A program made the translations under genes and the position numbers. From NCBI GenBank assembly GCA_949282275.1, contig CASDOO010000027.1:37791-101790 (forward strand): 64,000 bases of DNA, read 5' to 3'. This stretch comes from an uncultured Bacillota bacterium (GTDB lineage Bacteria; Bacillota_I; Bacilli_A; RFN20; CAG-288). Under the pieces are notes generated by a model. That model was not told where the DNA came from. It searched no databases and saw only the letters and a program-made list of their open reading frames with translations. Below are positions 1 through 8,070 of this stretch, one piece after another; the stretch's first letter is position 1; each line of letters begins with the position of its first letter.

Positions 1-113
1 TTACCGATGATCCAGGTCGCAAAACCGGTCGTAACCAACGTTACGGCAGCGAAAGCAGCGATACCTCCAGCAATCCATTTCTTGCGTCCGACGGATTTGT
101 TGGTCTTAGCCAT
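1..113 (-). CDS. N-terminus of an exported or membrane-anchored protein (partial)
   Basis: Only the first 37 codons are in the window; the gene runs off the left edge. The start is ATG at 111-113 (complement), preceded at good spacing by AAGGAG (about 123-128). A short basic stretch (MAKTNKSVGRKKW) is followed by a hydrophobic segment rich in Ala, Gly, Val and Thr that ends in GFATWIIG. This is the layout of a signal peptide or signal anchor. Basic N-termini followed by a segment ending in a FATW-like motif occur in surface proteins of Erysipelotrichia-like bacteria (recollection, not searched). The mature part is not visible, so no function is assigned. Confidence 0.6.
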   Translation of the reverse strand, partial: MAKTNKSVGRKKWIAGGIAAFAAVTLVTTGFATWIIG

Positions 114-155
114 ATAAAACGACTCCTTTCTGTTGTTGAACAAACTAATAGCTTT

Positions 156-183
156 TATATAGCGGGAGGGGGACAAAAGTCAA
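156..183 (-). promoter_or_regulatory. Sigma-A-type promoter for the left-edge gene
   Basis: On the minus strand TTGACT (178-183) lies 16 nt upstream of TATATA (156-161). The -10 box sits about 43 nt before the start codon at 113 and its Shine-Dalgarno sequence. The rest of 184-409 is AT-rich, and I see no gene or structured RNA in it. Confidence 0.6.
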
Positions 184-413
184 TAAATAGAAAGCTAATC
201 TAAAGATTATATGTAAACTTTTTGCCAAAAGTTGGATAGACTAATATTAGAAAATGACATGAAGATAAGAAAAATACGATACAAAAGTAAAGAAAAGCAA
301 AGACTTTAGTGCCAGAAACATTCTTTTTCAATGGAAAAATGAAAAAGTTTATCAAATTTGTGCTTTTGGCTCAACGAAAATGACACGTGCCAAAAACCGC
401 AAATGCGATTTGA

Positions 414-442
414 TTGAGGAAAAAAGGCAAAGAACCTATAAT
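414..442 (+). promoter_or_regulatory. Promoter of the cysK-cysE operon
   Basis: TTGAGG (414-419) and TATAAT (437-442) are separated by 17 nt, and the -10 ends 23 nt before the cysK ATG. The leader is only about 15-17 nt. There is no room for a T-box or other leader riboswitch, so sulfur regulation, if any, would have to act at the promoter. Confidence 0.6.
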
Positions 443-465
443 CCTTGCGAAGGAGATGCTTCCAA

Positions 466-1395
466 ATGGACACAAAGGAAACAGTCTTGGATGTTGTTGG
501 CAATACCCCGCTCATCCATTTAAATAGGATAAAGGAACACTTCCAACTGAAGGCAGATATCTATGCCAAGCTGGAGAGATGCAATCCCACAGGCGCCATC
601 AAGGACAGGATCGCCAAAGAGATGATCCTTGATGCGATGAAAAGGGGAGAAATAAAGTCCGATACCCTTATCATCGAACCGACAAGTGGCAACACCGGAA
701 TCGGCCTTGCCATGGTCTGTGCCACTTTGGGATTGAAGGCCATCATCTTCATGCCCGAGAACTGTTCCAAGGAAAGAATCGCCATGATGAAGGCCTTTGG
801 GGCGGAGGTAAGGCTCACTCCGGCAAAGGATGGCATGGCAGGAGCCGTAAGGGAAGCAAAGAAATTGGCGGAGACCAATCCTTCTTCTTTCATTCCGGAC
901 CAGTTCGAGAACAAGGACAATTCCCTTGCCCACTACAAGACGACGGGACCGGAAATCTATCGCCAGATGGATGGGAAGATCGATATCCTTGTCGCTGCCT
1001 TTGGGACTGGTGGAACCTTAACCGGAATCGCAAGATATCTCAAGGAAAGGAAACCTGGAATCCGTTGCATCGGCCTTGAACCAAAGACATCGCCATTTGT
1101 CACGGAAGGCCATGGCGGAAGCCACAAAATCCAAGGAATTGGCGCCGGGTTCAAGCCTGGTGTTCTGGAACTATCCTTTGTTGATGAAGTCCGGACGATC
1201 ACGAATGAGGAAGCCTATGAATTCACAAGGCTTCTTTGCAGGAAAGAAGGCCTGTTCTGCGGCATTTCCTCTGGTTGCAACCTTGCCGGAGCCGTGAAAG
1301 AGGCAATGAAGAAGGAAAATGAAGGAAAGAACATCGTCACCGTCCTTCCGGACAATGGCGAAAGATATCTTTCCGTGGAGGGACTCTATGACTGA
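466..1395 (+). CDS. cysK: Cysteine synthase (O-acetylserine sulfhydrylase)
   Basis: PLP enzyme making L-cysteine from O-acetylserine and sulfide in the cytosol. The 309-residue length matches the CysK family. Visible motifs are the PLP lysine in TGAIKDR (K46), the substrate loop PTSGNTG (72-78), the phosphate-binding loop GTGGTLTG (180-187) and the C-terminal GISSG (266-270) that contacts the PLP pyridine nitrogen. ATG at 466 is preferred to an in-frame TTG at 445 because GGAG lies 10 nt upstream of it. The last codons overlap cysE by 8 nt, so the two are translationally coupled and form a complete serine-to-cysteine module. Confidence 0.95.
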   Translation: MDTKETVLDVVGNTPLIHLNRIKEHFQLKADIYAKLERCNPTGAIKDRIAKEMILDAMKRGEIKSDTLIIEPTSGNTGIGLAMVCATLGLKAIIFMPENCSKERIAMMKAFGAEVRLTPAKDGMAGAVREAKKLAETNPSSFIPDQFENKDNSLAHYKTTGPEIYRQMDGKIDILVAAFGTGGTLTGIARYLKERKPGIRCIGLEPKTSPFVTEGHGGSHKIQGIGAGFKPGVLELSFVDEVRTITNEEAYEFTRLLCRKEGLFCGISSGCNLAGAVKEAMKKENEGKNIVTVLPDNGERYLSVEGLYD

Positions 1396-2230
1396 GGACA
1401 AGGTTCTGCAATCTTTGCTGTCGCTTTACGAGGAAGAGAAGGGAAGGAAGCTTCCTTTGGACAAGGGACTCTTTTATTCTTTCCTGGATGACTGCAAGAA
1501 GCTTCTTATCCTGGACTTCCTGCGCCCGGACTATGAGGAAGAGGATGCAAGACGACTTCTTCTCCATGTGAAGGCGAAGCTGAATCTTCTTCTTTCCGAT
1601 TACCAGACCGAGGACCCTGTCGGAAAGACGGAATTCTTCCTTTCCGAACTGCCAAAGACAAGGGAACTTCTCATCGGTTCCGCCCATGCCATCCTCGAAG
1701 GCGATCCGGCCTGTGATTCGGTCCAGGAAGTCATCCTGTGCTATCCCGGATTCAAGGCAATCCAAAACTACCGCATTGCCAATATCCTCTATCGGATGGG
1801 ACTTCGTTTCCTTTCCCGTCTGGCAACGGAGGATGCCCATCGTTCCACGGGCATCGACATCAATCCAGGTGCCACCATCGGAAAGAACTTCTTTATCGAC
1901 CACGGCACGGGCATTGTCATCGGCGAGACGACCATCATCGGGGATGACGTCAAGCTCTACCAAGGCGTTACTCTGGGTGCCCTCTCCTTGAGGGAAGGCC
2001 AGAAGCTCCAGGGAAAGAAAAGGCATCCCACCGTCGAAAGCGGATGCACCATCTATTCCAATGCCTCCATCCTCGGCGGAGAGACCGTCATCGGCAGAGG
2101 CTCGACAATCGGGGCAAATACATATCTCCTCCATTCTGTTCCGCCTTATTCACGCGTCATCCTTACCACGAATGGCGTGACGATCATGCAAAAGGGCGAG
2201 AAGCAAGACCAGGAAAAAGACGAGAAGTAG
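1388..2230 (+). CDS. cysE: Serine O-acetyltransferase (EpsC-type CysE)
   Basis: Transfers acetyl from acetyl-CoA to L-serine, giving the O-acetylserine used by the upstream cysK product. The 280-residue protein has an all-helical N-terminal half (about 1-120). A left-handed beta-helix of hexapeptide repeats follows, for example GIDINPGATIG (155-165) and FIDHGTGIVIGE (169-180), with the catalytic-type His in DHGTG. The long N-terminal region fits the EpsC-like branch found in anaerobic Bacillota rather than the E. coli type. The start overlaps the cysK stop by 8 nt. The C-terminus is rich in Lys, Glu and Asp. Confidence 0.92.
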   Translation: MTEDKVLQSLLSLYEEEKGRKLPLDKGLFYSFLDDCKKLLILDFLRPDYEEEDARRLLLHVKAKLNLLLSDYQTEDPVGKTEFFLSELPKTRELLIGSAHAILEGDPACDSVQEVILCYPGFKAIQNYRIANILYRMGLRFLSRLATEDAHRSTGIDINPGATIGKNFFIDHGTGIVIGETTIIGDDVKLYQGVTLGALSLREGQKLQGKKRHPTVESGCTIYSNASILGGETVIGRGSTIGANTYLLHSVPPYSRVILTTNGVTIMQKGEKQDQEKDEK

Positions 2231-2745
2231 GCTGTTTTGATTGATTCTGCCTTTCTTCTTACTACTAGAAGGTTCATCTTCCTAATTTTGGTTTACCCTT
2301 ATGTTTTGAATTTCTAGTTATTTGTCATATAGAATCATCGAGAAAAAATACATAGCTTTCGCATAGTGAATCTCTATGAGCATTGATTTTATCTATAATG
2401 GCAACTTTGAAATATAGAACAAGTTTTATATGGATTTCTATGGTTGAGGATCAATAGGACAGGGAAGATGTTCTAAGGTTCTTTTGCCCCATGACGTTAA
2501 GACAAACCATTAAGATTATGCGAAATGGGGAAAGAATAAGAGGTAAACATTTTGTGATTTGCGTCATTTTCGGACGAAAACATTTTGCAAATTGCGTAGT
2601 TTTTGGGAATCGAACATTTTGCAAAATGCGTATGTCTTGATGAAAATGAGATAGAAAAGATCTCTATGTCATCTATTCGAAGAATCTTCAGCGCGATGGA
2701 AGAGTCGTCTACCTCCCTCTCTGCATGACAGGTTTGATATGAAGA
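2231..2745. other. AT-rich non-coding stretch between convergent operons
   Basis: About 515 nt with a base composition clearly poorer in G and C than the flanking genes. I see no credible gene. It ends with three direct repeats (described separately) and the terminator of the minus-strand operon. No obvious terminator follows cysE. The composition and the repeats suggest a remnant of inserted DNA, which is inference. Confidence 0.5.
2545..2633. repeat. Three direct repeats, each a CATTTTGCAAAATG-type dyad
   Basis: Copies of a roughly 20-nt unit begin (CATTTTG) at 2548, 2581 and 2615, so the period is 33-34 nt. The third copy contains the perfect 14-nt palindrome CATTTTGCAAAATG. The second (CATTTTGCAAATTG) and first (CATTTTGTGATTTG) are progressively degenerate. 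All are followed by CGT. The spacing puts the dyads on one face of the helix about three turns apart, as expected for operator sites. No gene starts next to them. Confidence 0.7.
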
Positions 2746-2777
2746 CAAAAAAGGCATTCCACAACGGGAATGCCTTT
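2744..2777 (-). terminator. Rho-independent terminator of the dehydrogenase-aminotransferase-kinase operon
   Basis: A perfect 11-bp stem (2750-2760 with 2767-2777) has a 6-nt loop. On the minus strand it is followed by a run of six T. It lies 57 nt beyond the stop codon at 2834. Confidence 0.9.
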
Positions 2778-2833
2778 GAGCTTTCGAAATAGGATTGGAA
2801 GAAACGTTTCCTCTTTTCCTTCGAAGGTGGCTT

Positions 2834-4498
2834 TTACTTTTCCTCGGTCAGCTTGTCGAAGAGCTTGAGCAGGGCCTTGGCGCCGCACTTGGGACCGTCC
2901 TTCCTGTCGAGGGAAAGGCGGGTGTAGAGCCTTCCGACAGGGACGTTGTCCTCGAAGAGGGCATGGAAGAAGTCGGGCAGGTACTGCTGGACTTCCTTCT
3001 TCCTCTGGACGGGACCGAAGGGATTGGCGAAGTAGGTCGTGACGAGGCCTTTCTCGTTGGTGGTGTTGAGGGCGACCCTCTCTCCCTTGGAGAAGCTGTC
3101 GATGGCTTCCTCTGGGGATTCCATCATCTGGATGCCCTTGTCGGTATCGGTGAAGTTGTCGGCAAGGAGGAAGCAATCGACCTCGTGGAGGGTATAGGTC
3201 ATCTCGAAGTCCTCGATGGGGATGACGACCCTGGAGTTGTCCTCCTCGATGTTGAAGTAGACGGCACGGTCGGCGCTTCTCAGGGAATAGCCCTGGTCGA
3301 GGTCGTCCAGACGGACGAAGGCACCGATTTCCGTGCCCGTGGCATAGACGCGGTTGTTGATGAGGTGGAAGGTTCCCATGTCGTCGAAGATCGTCTCGAT
3401 CTGGTACTGGCCCTTGGAGAGGCTCTTGACGGCCTCGAGGGTCTCGCTCTTTCCAGCTCCCGAATCGCCCAGGAAGAAGATGTTCTTGACCTTCTCGCCC
3501 TTGCGGATGCGGACGCCAGCGCCATGGATGGGAAGAAGCTTCCTGTCGATGGCGGTGAGGTTGTAGAGGGTGAGGATCATCTTCTTGGCATAGCCGAAGT
3601 AGTCGATCTTCGCTTTCTTCGGGCAGACGCCGACATAGGTCTTTCCTTCCTTGTAGTAGTAGCATTCCTCGCCCGTGTCCTCCGTGCCGAAGAGGACGAC
3701 GAAGTCGAATTCCTTCTTGCTCTCGACGTAGTAGGGCTCGATCTGGAAGAGGTTGCCAAGGGCGACGAGGAATCCCAGATAGTCCTTGTCGAAGAAGATG
3801 AGGGCCCTCTTGTCGTAGATGCGAAGGATGACGCCATAGGCGCGGCGGGGATCGAAGTTTCCTTCCTCGACCATCCTGTCCTTGTATTCGAAGAGGCCCT
3901 TCCTCTTGTTCTCCCGGGTCTTGATGATGAAGGGCGGATGGGTGATGACCGACTCCATCAACGGGACCTTCTTCAGGAAGGAAAGGCTCTTTGGAAGGGG
4001 AAGGGGCTTCCTGTCGAGGAGGATGCCGGCATTGCCGCCGGCGGGAAGGATGCGGTAGACCGTCTGCTCATGGCCGGAGACGGTCTCGTAGATGTCGCGG
4101 TAGAAGGCGATAAGGGCATCGGAAAGGGCCTCGAAGCGGTCGATGAAGTCCCGGTGGGTGATCCGCTCGCCCTTGGTGTTGTCATAGAAGACATAGCGCT
4201 CCCTTCCGCGGTAGTAGTCGTAGATGGAGTCGATGAGGTTGAGCATGTCGTCCTTCTTCTGGGCGGAGAGGGAGGAAAGCATCGAAAGGGTCCTCTCGTC
4301 CTTCTCCAGGATATGGCGGAGGAAGAGCTTGGTACTCTTGGGCCCGTATTCGTGATAGTAGAGGGAATTCGGCCTGTCGTTCTTGTCCGATTCCCTGAAG
4401 TAGCTTTCGATGACCTTGTCGACGATGGGATCTTCGAGGATCTCCTCGTTGGTGAGGGGCGTCTCGATCTTGTTCAGGTCGAAGAGGATCTGTCTCAT
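2834..4498 (-). CDS. HPr-kinase/PEPCK-like P-loop protein of unknown substrate
   Basis: A 554-residue soluble protein with no confident family name. Residues 322-353 read LPIHGAGVRI, then about 12 residues, then the P-loop GDSGAGKSE (344-352), followed by an acidic pair in FDDMGTF (371-377). An upstream His, a GDSGxGKSE loop and a downstream DD are the hallmarks of the HPr kinase/PEP carboxykinase superfamily. The P-loop is closer to HPr kinase (GDSGVGKSE) than to PEPCK (GLSGTGKTT). The first 300 residues match nothing I know, and it is far longer than HPr kinase (about 310). It is the last gene of a three-gene coupled operon and overlaps the aminotransferase stop by 4 nt (ATGA). Possible roles are a protein or metabolite kinase, or a divergent PEPCK. 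Confidence 0.65.
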   Translation of the reverse strand: MRQILFDLNKIETPLTNEEILEDPIVDKVIESYFRESDKNDRPNSLYYHEYGPKSTKLFLRHILEKDERTLSMLSSLSAQKKDDMLNLIDSIYDYYRGRERYVFYDNTKGERITHRDFIDRFEALSDALIAFYRDIYETVSGHEQTVYRILPAGGNAGILLDRKPLPLPKSLSFLKKVPLMESVITHPPFIIKTRENKRKGLFEYKDRMVEEGNFDPRRAYGVILRIYDKRALIFFDKDYLGFLVALGNLFQIEPYYVESKKEFDFVVLFGTEDTGEECYYYKEGKTYVGVCPKKAKIDYFGYAKKMILTLYNLTAIDRKLLPIHGAGVRIRKGEKVKNIFFLGDSGAGKSETLEAVKSLSKGQYQIETIFDDMGTFHLINNRVYATGTEIGAFVRLDDLDQGYSLRSADRAVYFNIEEDNSRVVIPIEDFEMTYTLHEVDCFLLADNFTDTDKGIQMMESPEEAIDSFSKGERVALNTTNEKGLVTTYFANPFGPVQRKKEVQQYLPDFFHALFEDNVPVGRLYTRLSLDRKDGPKCGAKALLKLFDKLTEEK

Positions 4499-5676
4499 GC
4501 GTGCATTCTCCTTTCGAATTCCTCGATTTCCTCGAGGTTGAGCCCGCTGACGGCGATGCGGACATGGCTCTCGTCGATCGGTGCGAAGAAGATGTCCTTT
4601 GCCTCCAGCTTCTGGCAGAAGCCGATCGGATCCTTGACGGTGAAGGTCAGATAGAAGCCGCCCTTGTAGGGGAAGTGCTCGATCTGGAGGTCGTCGAGGA
4701 CCTGTGCCATCCTCGTCCCGATCCTGTGGATCCTCTTTCCTTCCGCCGTGATCTTCTCCTGGACGGCCTTCTTGGCTTCCTCGTCCTGGAAGAAGGAAGA
4801 GACCGGACCCATCGCCCCGTTGTTGGCACAGCTGTAGGTGCCCCTTGCGATGCGCTTCATCTCCTCCAGAAGCGTCGAGATGTCCTTCTTCTTGTCCAGA
4901 AGGGCGAAAAGGGCGCCAAGGCGCAGGCCATAGAGGCCAAAGGACTTGGAGGCGGAGAAGCAGACATAGATGCCGAAGGGGACTTCCTTCCTCGAAAGGA
5001 GCTCCTGAAGGAAGAGGAAGCCCTCGGGCGCATAGTCGACATAGGCGATGTCCATCAGGAGGCTCACCCTATCTCCGTAGCGGGAAAGAAGGTCGAAGAG
5101 TTCCTCGTATTCCTTCCTGTCCATGCAATAGCCGATCGGGTTCTGGCAGGGATCGTTGACAAGGACGAGGACGTTCTCGTGTTCCTGTAGGCCTTTCTCG
5201 ATAGCCTCCTTGAGGGAAGGAATGTCCAGCCGTCCTTTTTCGGAAAGGAGGCGATAGGTCGAAAAGGGAAGGTGGGCCTGGTCGGCGATGGTGTCGTAGT
5301 TTGGCCAGCGGATGTCGCTGGAAAGAAGGATTCCGTCCTTCTTCGCGAAGAGACTGAAGACCATAAAGAGGGCCCCGGTCCCGCCAAGGGTCACGCCGAA
5401 GGGAATGGCAAAGCGGTCCTCGATTTCCCTCTTGCGTTCCCTGAAGAGCCAGGAAAGGACCCCTTCTCTATAGTCGGCGCTTCCAAGGACGGCAGGATAG
5501 GAGAGATAGGAGCGGAAATCCGCCTCGATCTTCCTGTTCACGTCCTCATAGACGCAAAGCCGCTTGTCGTCCTCGAAGAGCATGCCGACGCATCCGTTGA
5601 TGACGTCGTGCCCTTCCGCCTTGCGTGCCATGGCCCTCTCCTGGACGGAGAGGATGTCGTACTTCATGCTCTTCAT
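4495..5676 (-). CDS. PLP-dependent class I/II aminotransferase
   Basis: 393 residues with the fold-type I signature: NDPCQNPIGY (174-183), the Asp that pairs with the PLP nitrogen in MDIAYVDY (208-215), the Schiff-base lysine in SASKSFG (K244), and a C-terminal carboxylate-binding Arg in VRIAVSG. Tyrosine and aspartate aminotransferases of this fold move amino groups between amino acids and 2-oxo acids. The substrate cannot be read from sequence. The start (ATG at 5676) overlaps the stop of the upstream 2-hydroxyacid dehydrogenase by 4 nt. The pair suggests that an amino acid is deaminated to a 2-oxo acid and then reduced, as in the reductive branch of amino-acid fermentation, but this is inference. 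Confidence 0.85.
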   Translation of the reverse strand: MKSMKYDILSVQERAMARKAEGHDVINGCVGMLFEDDKRLCVYEDVNRKIEADFRSYLSYPAVLGSADYREGVLSWLFRERKREIEDRFAIPFGVTLGGTGALFMVFSLFAKKDGILLSSDIRWPNYDTIADQAHLPFSTYRLLSEKGRLDIPSLKEAIEKGLQEHENVLVLVNDPCQNPIGYCMDRKEYEELFDLLSRYGDRVSLLMDIAYVDYAPEGFLFLQELLSRKEVPFGIYVCFSASKSFGLYGLRLGALFALLDKKKDISTLLEEMKRIARGTYSCANNGAMGPVSSFFQDEEAKKAVQEKITAEGKRIHRIGTRMAQVLDDLQIEHFPYKGGFYLTFTVKDPIGFCQKLEAKDIFFAPIDESHVRIAVSGLNLEEIEEFERRMHA

Positions 5677-6632
5677 GCCCTGTCCTCCTTTTTGCCGTCG
5701 CGGATGGAAAGGCTATCGATATAGGAACCGATGGCCTTTGCCGATTCCGCAAGAAGCCTTTCCTCTTCCTCGTTTATGTCGACGGGAAGCTTCCCTACGC
5801 CATGCCTGGAGACGTGGTAGGGAAGGGAGATGGCGATGTCGCCAAGGCCATCTTTCTCATCGGTCCTCAAGGCCAGGGGAAGGTCCTCGCCCTTGTCGGA
5901 GAGAAGATCCTCGATGATCCTGGCAATCGCCGAGGCAATGCCATAGCAGGTCGAGCCCAGCCTCTTTGCGATTTCGTAGCCGGCATTGCGGACATCCTCC
6001 GTCAGGCCATCAAGGACATCCGTGGCAAGACCGTTCCTTTTCAGGTACTCCGCAAGGGGAAGGCCATCGACCCACGTGGCGGAATAGACCGGGAAGGAAG
6101 TGTCGCCGTGCTCGCCAAGGACGAAGCCCGTGATCCTTTTCCTGGCAATGCCAAGCCGCTTCGAAAGGAGGGTGACGTAACGCGCGGTATCGAGGCTGCA
6201 GCCTGTCCCGATGACCCTTTCCCTTGGAAGGCCCGTCAGGACACTGAAGGCATAGGTCATGACATCAAGGGGGTTTGAGGCGATGACCAAGGTGCCGTCA
6301 AAGCCGCTTTCCTTGATGCGCGAGGCAATCGACGAGACGATGGCATAGGCCTGTTCCATGCCCGTGAGCCTTGTGCCGCCGTTCTCGATCTGGGGCTTGA
6401 CCCCGGCCGTGATGACGAGGAAGTCCAGGTCGGCGATGTCGTCATACGTCCCGACTCTCACTGCACAGTCCGAGTCGAAGAGGGAAGACTGCTCGATGTC
6501 CATGGCATTGGCAATGGTCGCTTCCCTGTTGGGATCGATGAGGACAAGCTCTTCGCAATAGGGCTTTTCGCTCAGGGCATAGGCGGTCGTGCTTCCGACC
6601 CTTCCCACGCCGATGATTCCGATTCTGGCCAT
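5673..6632 (-). CDS. L-lactate/L-2-hydroxyacid dehydrogenase family
   Basis: NAD-dependent reduction of a 2-oxo acid. The 319 residues carry the Rossmann start GIIGVGRVGS (5-14), NAD-binding Asp33 in LIDPN, the substrate Arg in GGTRL (R88), Asn in IASNPLD (N120) and the catalytic His in GEHGDTSFP (H175). The specificity loop (KPQIENGGTRL) has Gln and is one residue longer than in lactate dehydrogenase. That resembles L-2-hydroxyisocaproate dehydrogenase more than malate dehydrogenase, which has Arg there. AAAGGAGG lies upstream of the ATG at 6632. First gene of the coupled operon with the aminotransferase and P-loop protein. Confidence 0.85.
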   Translation of the reverse strand: MARIGIIGVGRVGSTTAYALSEKPYCEELVLIDPNREATIANAMDIEQSSLFDSDCAVRVGTYDDIADLDFLVITAGVKPQIENGGTRLTGMEQAYAIVSSIASRIKESGFDGTLVIASNPLDVMTYAFSVLTGLPRERVIGTGCSLDTARYVTLLSKRLGIARKRITGFVLGEHGDTSFPVYSATWVDGLPLAEYLKRNGLATDVLDGLTEDVRNAGYEIAKRLGSTCYGIASAIARIIEDLLSDKGEDLPLALRTDEKDGLGDIAISLPYHVSRHGVGKLPVDINEEEERLLAESAKAIGSYIDSLSIRDGKKEDRA

Positions 6633-6829
6633 ACGAAACCTCCTTTGAATAACCGCTCTATTTTATCGTATCTCCCTTTCCGCGTGCCACAGAAAGCGAA
6701 AGAATCCCCTTTCCGGGACCCATGCCTGAAACAAGGAGGGGAAAAACGTCCCAAAACGACCAAAGAGGCACGATACCGACGCATTTTGGAATATACTATA
6801 GCCAACAACGGCCAGAAGGAGGTTCCAAC

Positions 6830-7723
6830 ATGTATTATGTCGTCACGGCAAGGCAGAGCAGACAGGCAGACAAGGAGACGATCCACCACGGGACTGGCGC
6901 ACTGACGCTGATGGAAAACGCCGGCGTCGAGGCCTACAACCGCATCCGCAAGGAGATTCGCAAGAAGGACAGGATCCTCGTCCTCTGCGGCACGGGAGGA
7001 AACGGCGGGGATGGCTACGTCATCGCACGCCTTCTCCATGATTCCGGCTACCGGAAGGTCGAAGTCCTTCCCCTTGGCGAGTCCGTCAATCCGGAGGCGA
7101 AGATCAACGCCGATCTCTACAAGGGAAAGAAGGTCGACAGCATCAAGAGGCGCTATGACGTCTATATCGACTGCCTCTTCGGGACGGGCTTCTCGGGCGT
7201 CCTTCCCCAGAAGGCATGGCAAGTCGTTGAGAAGGTCAATGCCCTCCCCGGAAGGAAGTTCTCCGTCGACATGCCCTCGGGCGTCGATGCCACCACGGGC
7301 CAGGTCCACGGCATGGCCTTTCGTTGCGACCTCCTTCTTGTCGTCCAGTATCTCAAGACCGGCCTCTTCCTCAACCAGGCGCCGGAATATTTCGGAAGGA
7401 TCCAGCTTCTGGACATCTCCGTCGATCTCGCCGGCAAGGAAGGCCTTCCCGTCTTCTACCGGAAGGAAGAACTCCGGTCCACGGCCTGCTCTTCCGAAGA
7501 CTACGAAATCCTCGACAAGGAAAGCCTTGTCCGCTTCCAGGGCCTTGGCGAGAGGGGCTATTTGCACTTCGGACACCATCTCAAGGAAATGGCGCGGCTT
7601 GCCAAGAAGATCCTGGTCGTCCCCGGACGGGGCTCCTGGATTTCCGATGGCAAAAAGGTCGTCATCGTCCCGTCCTCCCATGAGAAGGACATCCAAAAAG
7701 GCATCGCCCTCCTTTCGAAATAG
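6830..7723 (+). CDS. nnrE: NAD(P)H-hydrate epimerase-like protein (YjeF N-terminal domain)
   Basis: Repairs hydrated NAD(P)H by epimerising R- to S-NADHX. The motifs are TLMENAG (26-32), the nucleotide loop GTGGNGGDGY (54-63), FGTGFSG (117-123) and VDMPSGVDATTG (146-157), all typical of YjeF_N. At 297 residues it is longer than single-domain YjeF_N (about 210-230). The extra C-terminal 80 or so residues do not show the ribokinase-like dehydratase (NnrD) motifs, so the ADP/ATP-dependent partner must lie elsewhere. Start: ATG at 6830 behind AGAAGGAGG (6815-6823). A possible -10 TATACT is at 6792-6797. Confidence 0.8.
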   Translation: MYYVVTARQSRQADKETIHHGTGALTLMENAGVEAYNRIRKEIRKKDRILVLCGTGGNGGDGYVIARLLHDSGYRKVEVLPLGESVNPEAKINADLYKGKKVDSIKRRYDVYIDCLFGTGFSGVLPQKAWQVVEKVNALPGRKFSVDMPSGVDATTGQVHGMAFRCDLLLVVQYLKTGLFLNQAPEYFGRIQLLDISVDLAGKEGLPVFYRKEELRSTACSSEDYEILDKESLVRFQGLGERGYLHFGHHLKEMARLAKKILVVPGRGSWISDGKKVVIVPSSHEKDIQKGIALLSK

Positions 7724-7751
7724 CATACTCTGCCCAAAGGCCTGATCGACC

Positions 7752-8066
7752 ATGTCCCAAAGCTTCCACATGGACGAGGCTTTCGTCTTTCTCGTCCTCT
7801 CCATCGTCGACGAGATTCCGCCGGGCTTTGTCATGACCTATGGCGACATCGCTCGCCTTTGCGGACACGAAAGGAACAGCAGGCTCGTCGGAAAAGTCCT
7901 CTCGAGGGCGGACCTCTATGGCACGCATCCCTGCCATAGAGTCGTCAACCACGAAGGACGCCTGGCACCGGATTTCCCGGAGCAGAGAAGGCTTCTCTCG
8001 GAAGAGGGCGTCCGTTTTACCAAGAGGGGACTAGTCGACATGAAGCGATTCCATTTCAAGGAGTGA
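7752..8066 (+). CDS. MGMT-family alkyltransferase-like protein
   Basis: 104 residues corresponding only to the C-terminal DNA-binding domain of O6-alkylguanine-DNA methyltransferases. It keeps the active-site motif PCHRVV with Cys61, and has GDIARL near 31-36 plus the Arg-containing helix NSRLVGKVL. Proteins of this size are usually alkyltransferase-like proteins, which flag lesions for excision repair, but those mostly carry Trp at the Cys position. Here the Cys is present, so methyl transfer is possible. It sits 28 nt after the nnrE-like gene and 4 nt before tag, another alkylation-repair gene, which supports a DNA-repair role. Confidence 0.82.
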   Translation: MSQSFHMDEAFVFLVLSIVDEIPPGFVMTYGDIARLCGHERNSRLVGKVLSRADLYGTHPCHRVVNHEGRLAPDFPEQRRLLSEEGVRFTKRGLVDMKRFHFKE

Positions 8067-8070
8067 TCGG

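Noticed and set aside
2545..2633. CRISPR array
   Set aside because: Only three short, increasingly degenerate repeats with spacers of about 13 nt and no cas genes; palindromic operators explain it better.
2497..2757. 86-codon minus-strand frame over the three repeats
   Set aside because: Its pattern (KCS, KMFSS, KMFTS) comes from translating the DNA repeats; no ribosome-binding site, and the terminator lies inside it.
2795..4654. 619-codon plus-strand frame over the P-loop protein
   Set aside because: Shadow; the minus-strand frame has P-loop motifs, ATGA coupling and a terminator.
5673..6632. Malate dehydrogenase
   Set aside because: The specificity loop has Gln where malate dehydrogenase has Arg, and one extra residue; lactate or hydroxyisocaproate type is more likely.
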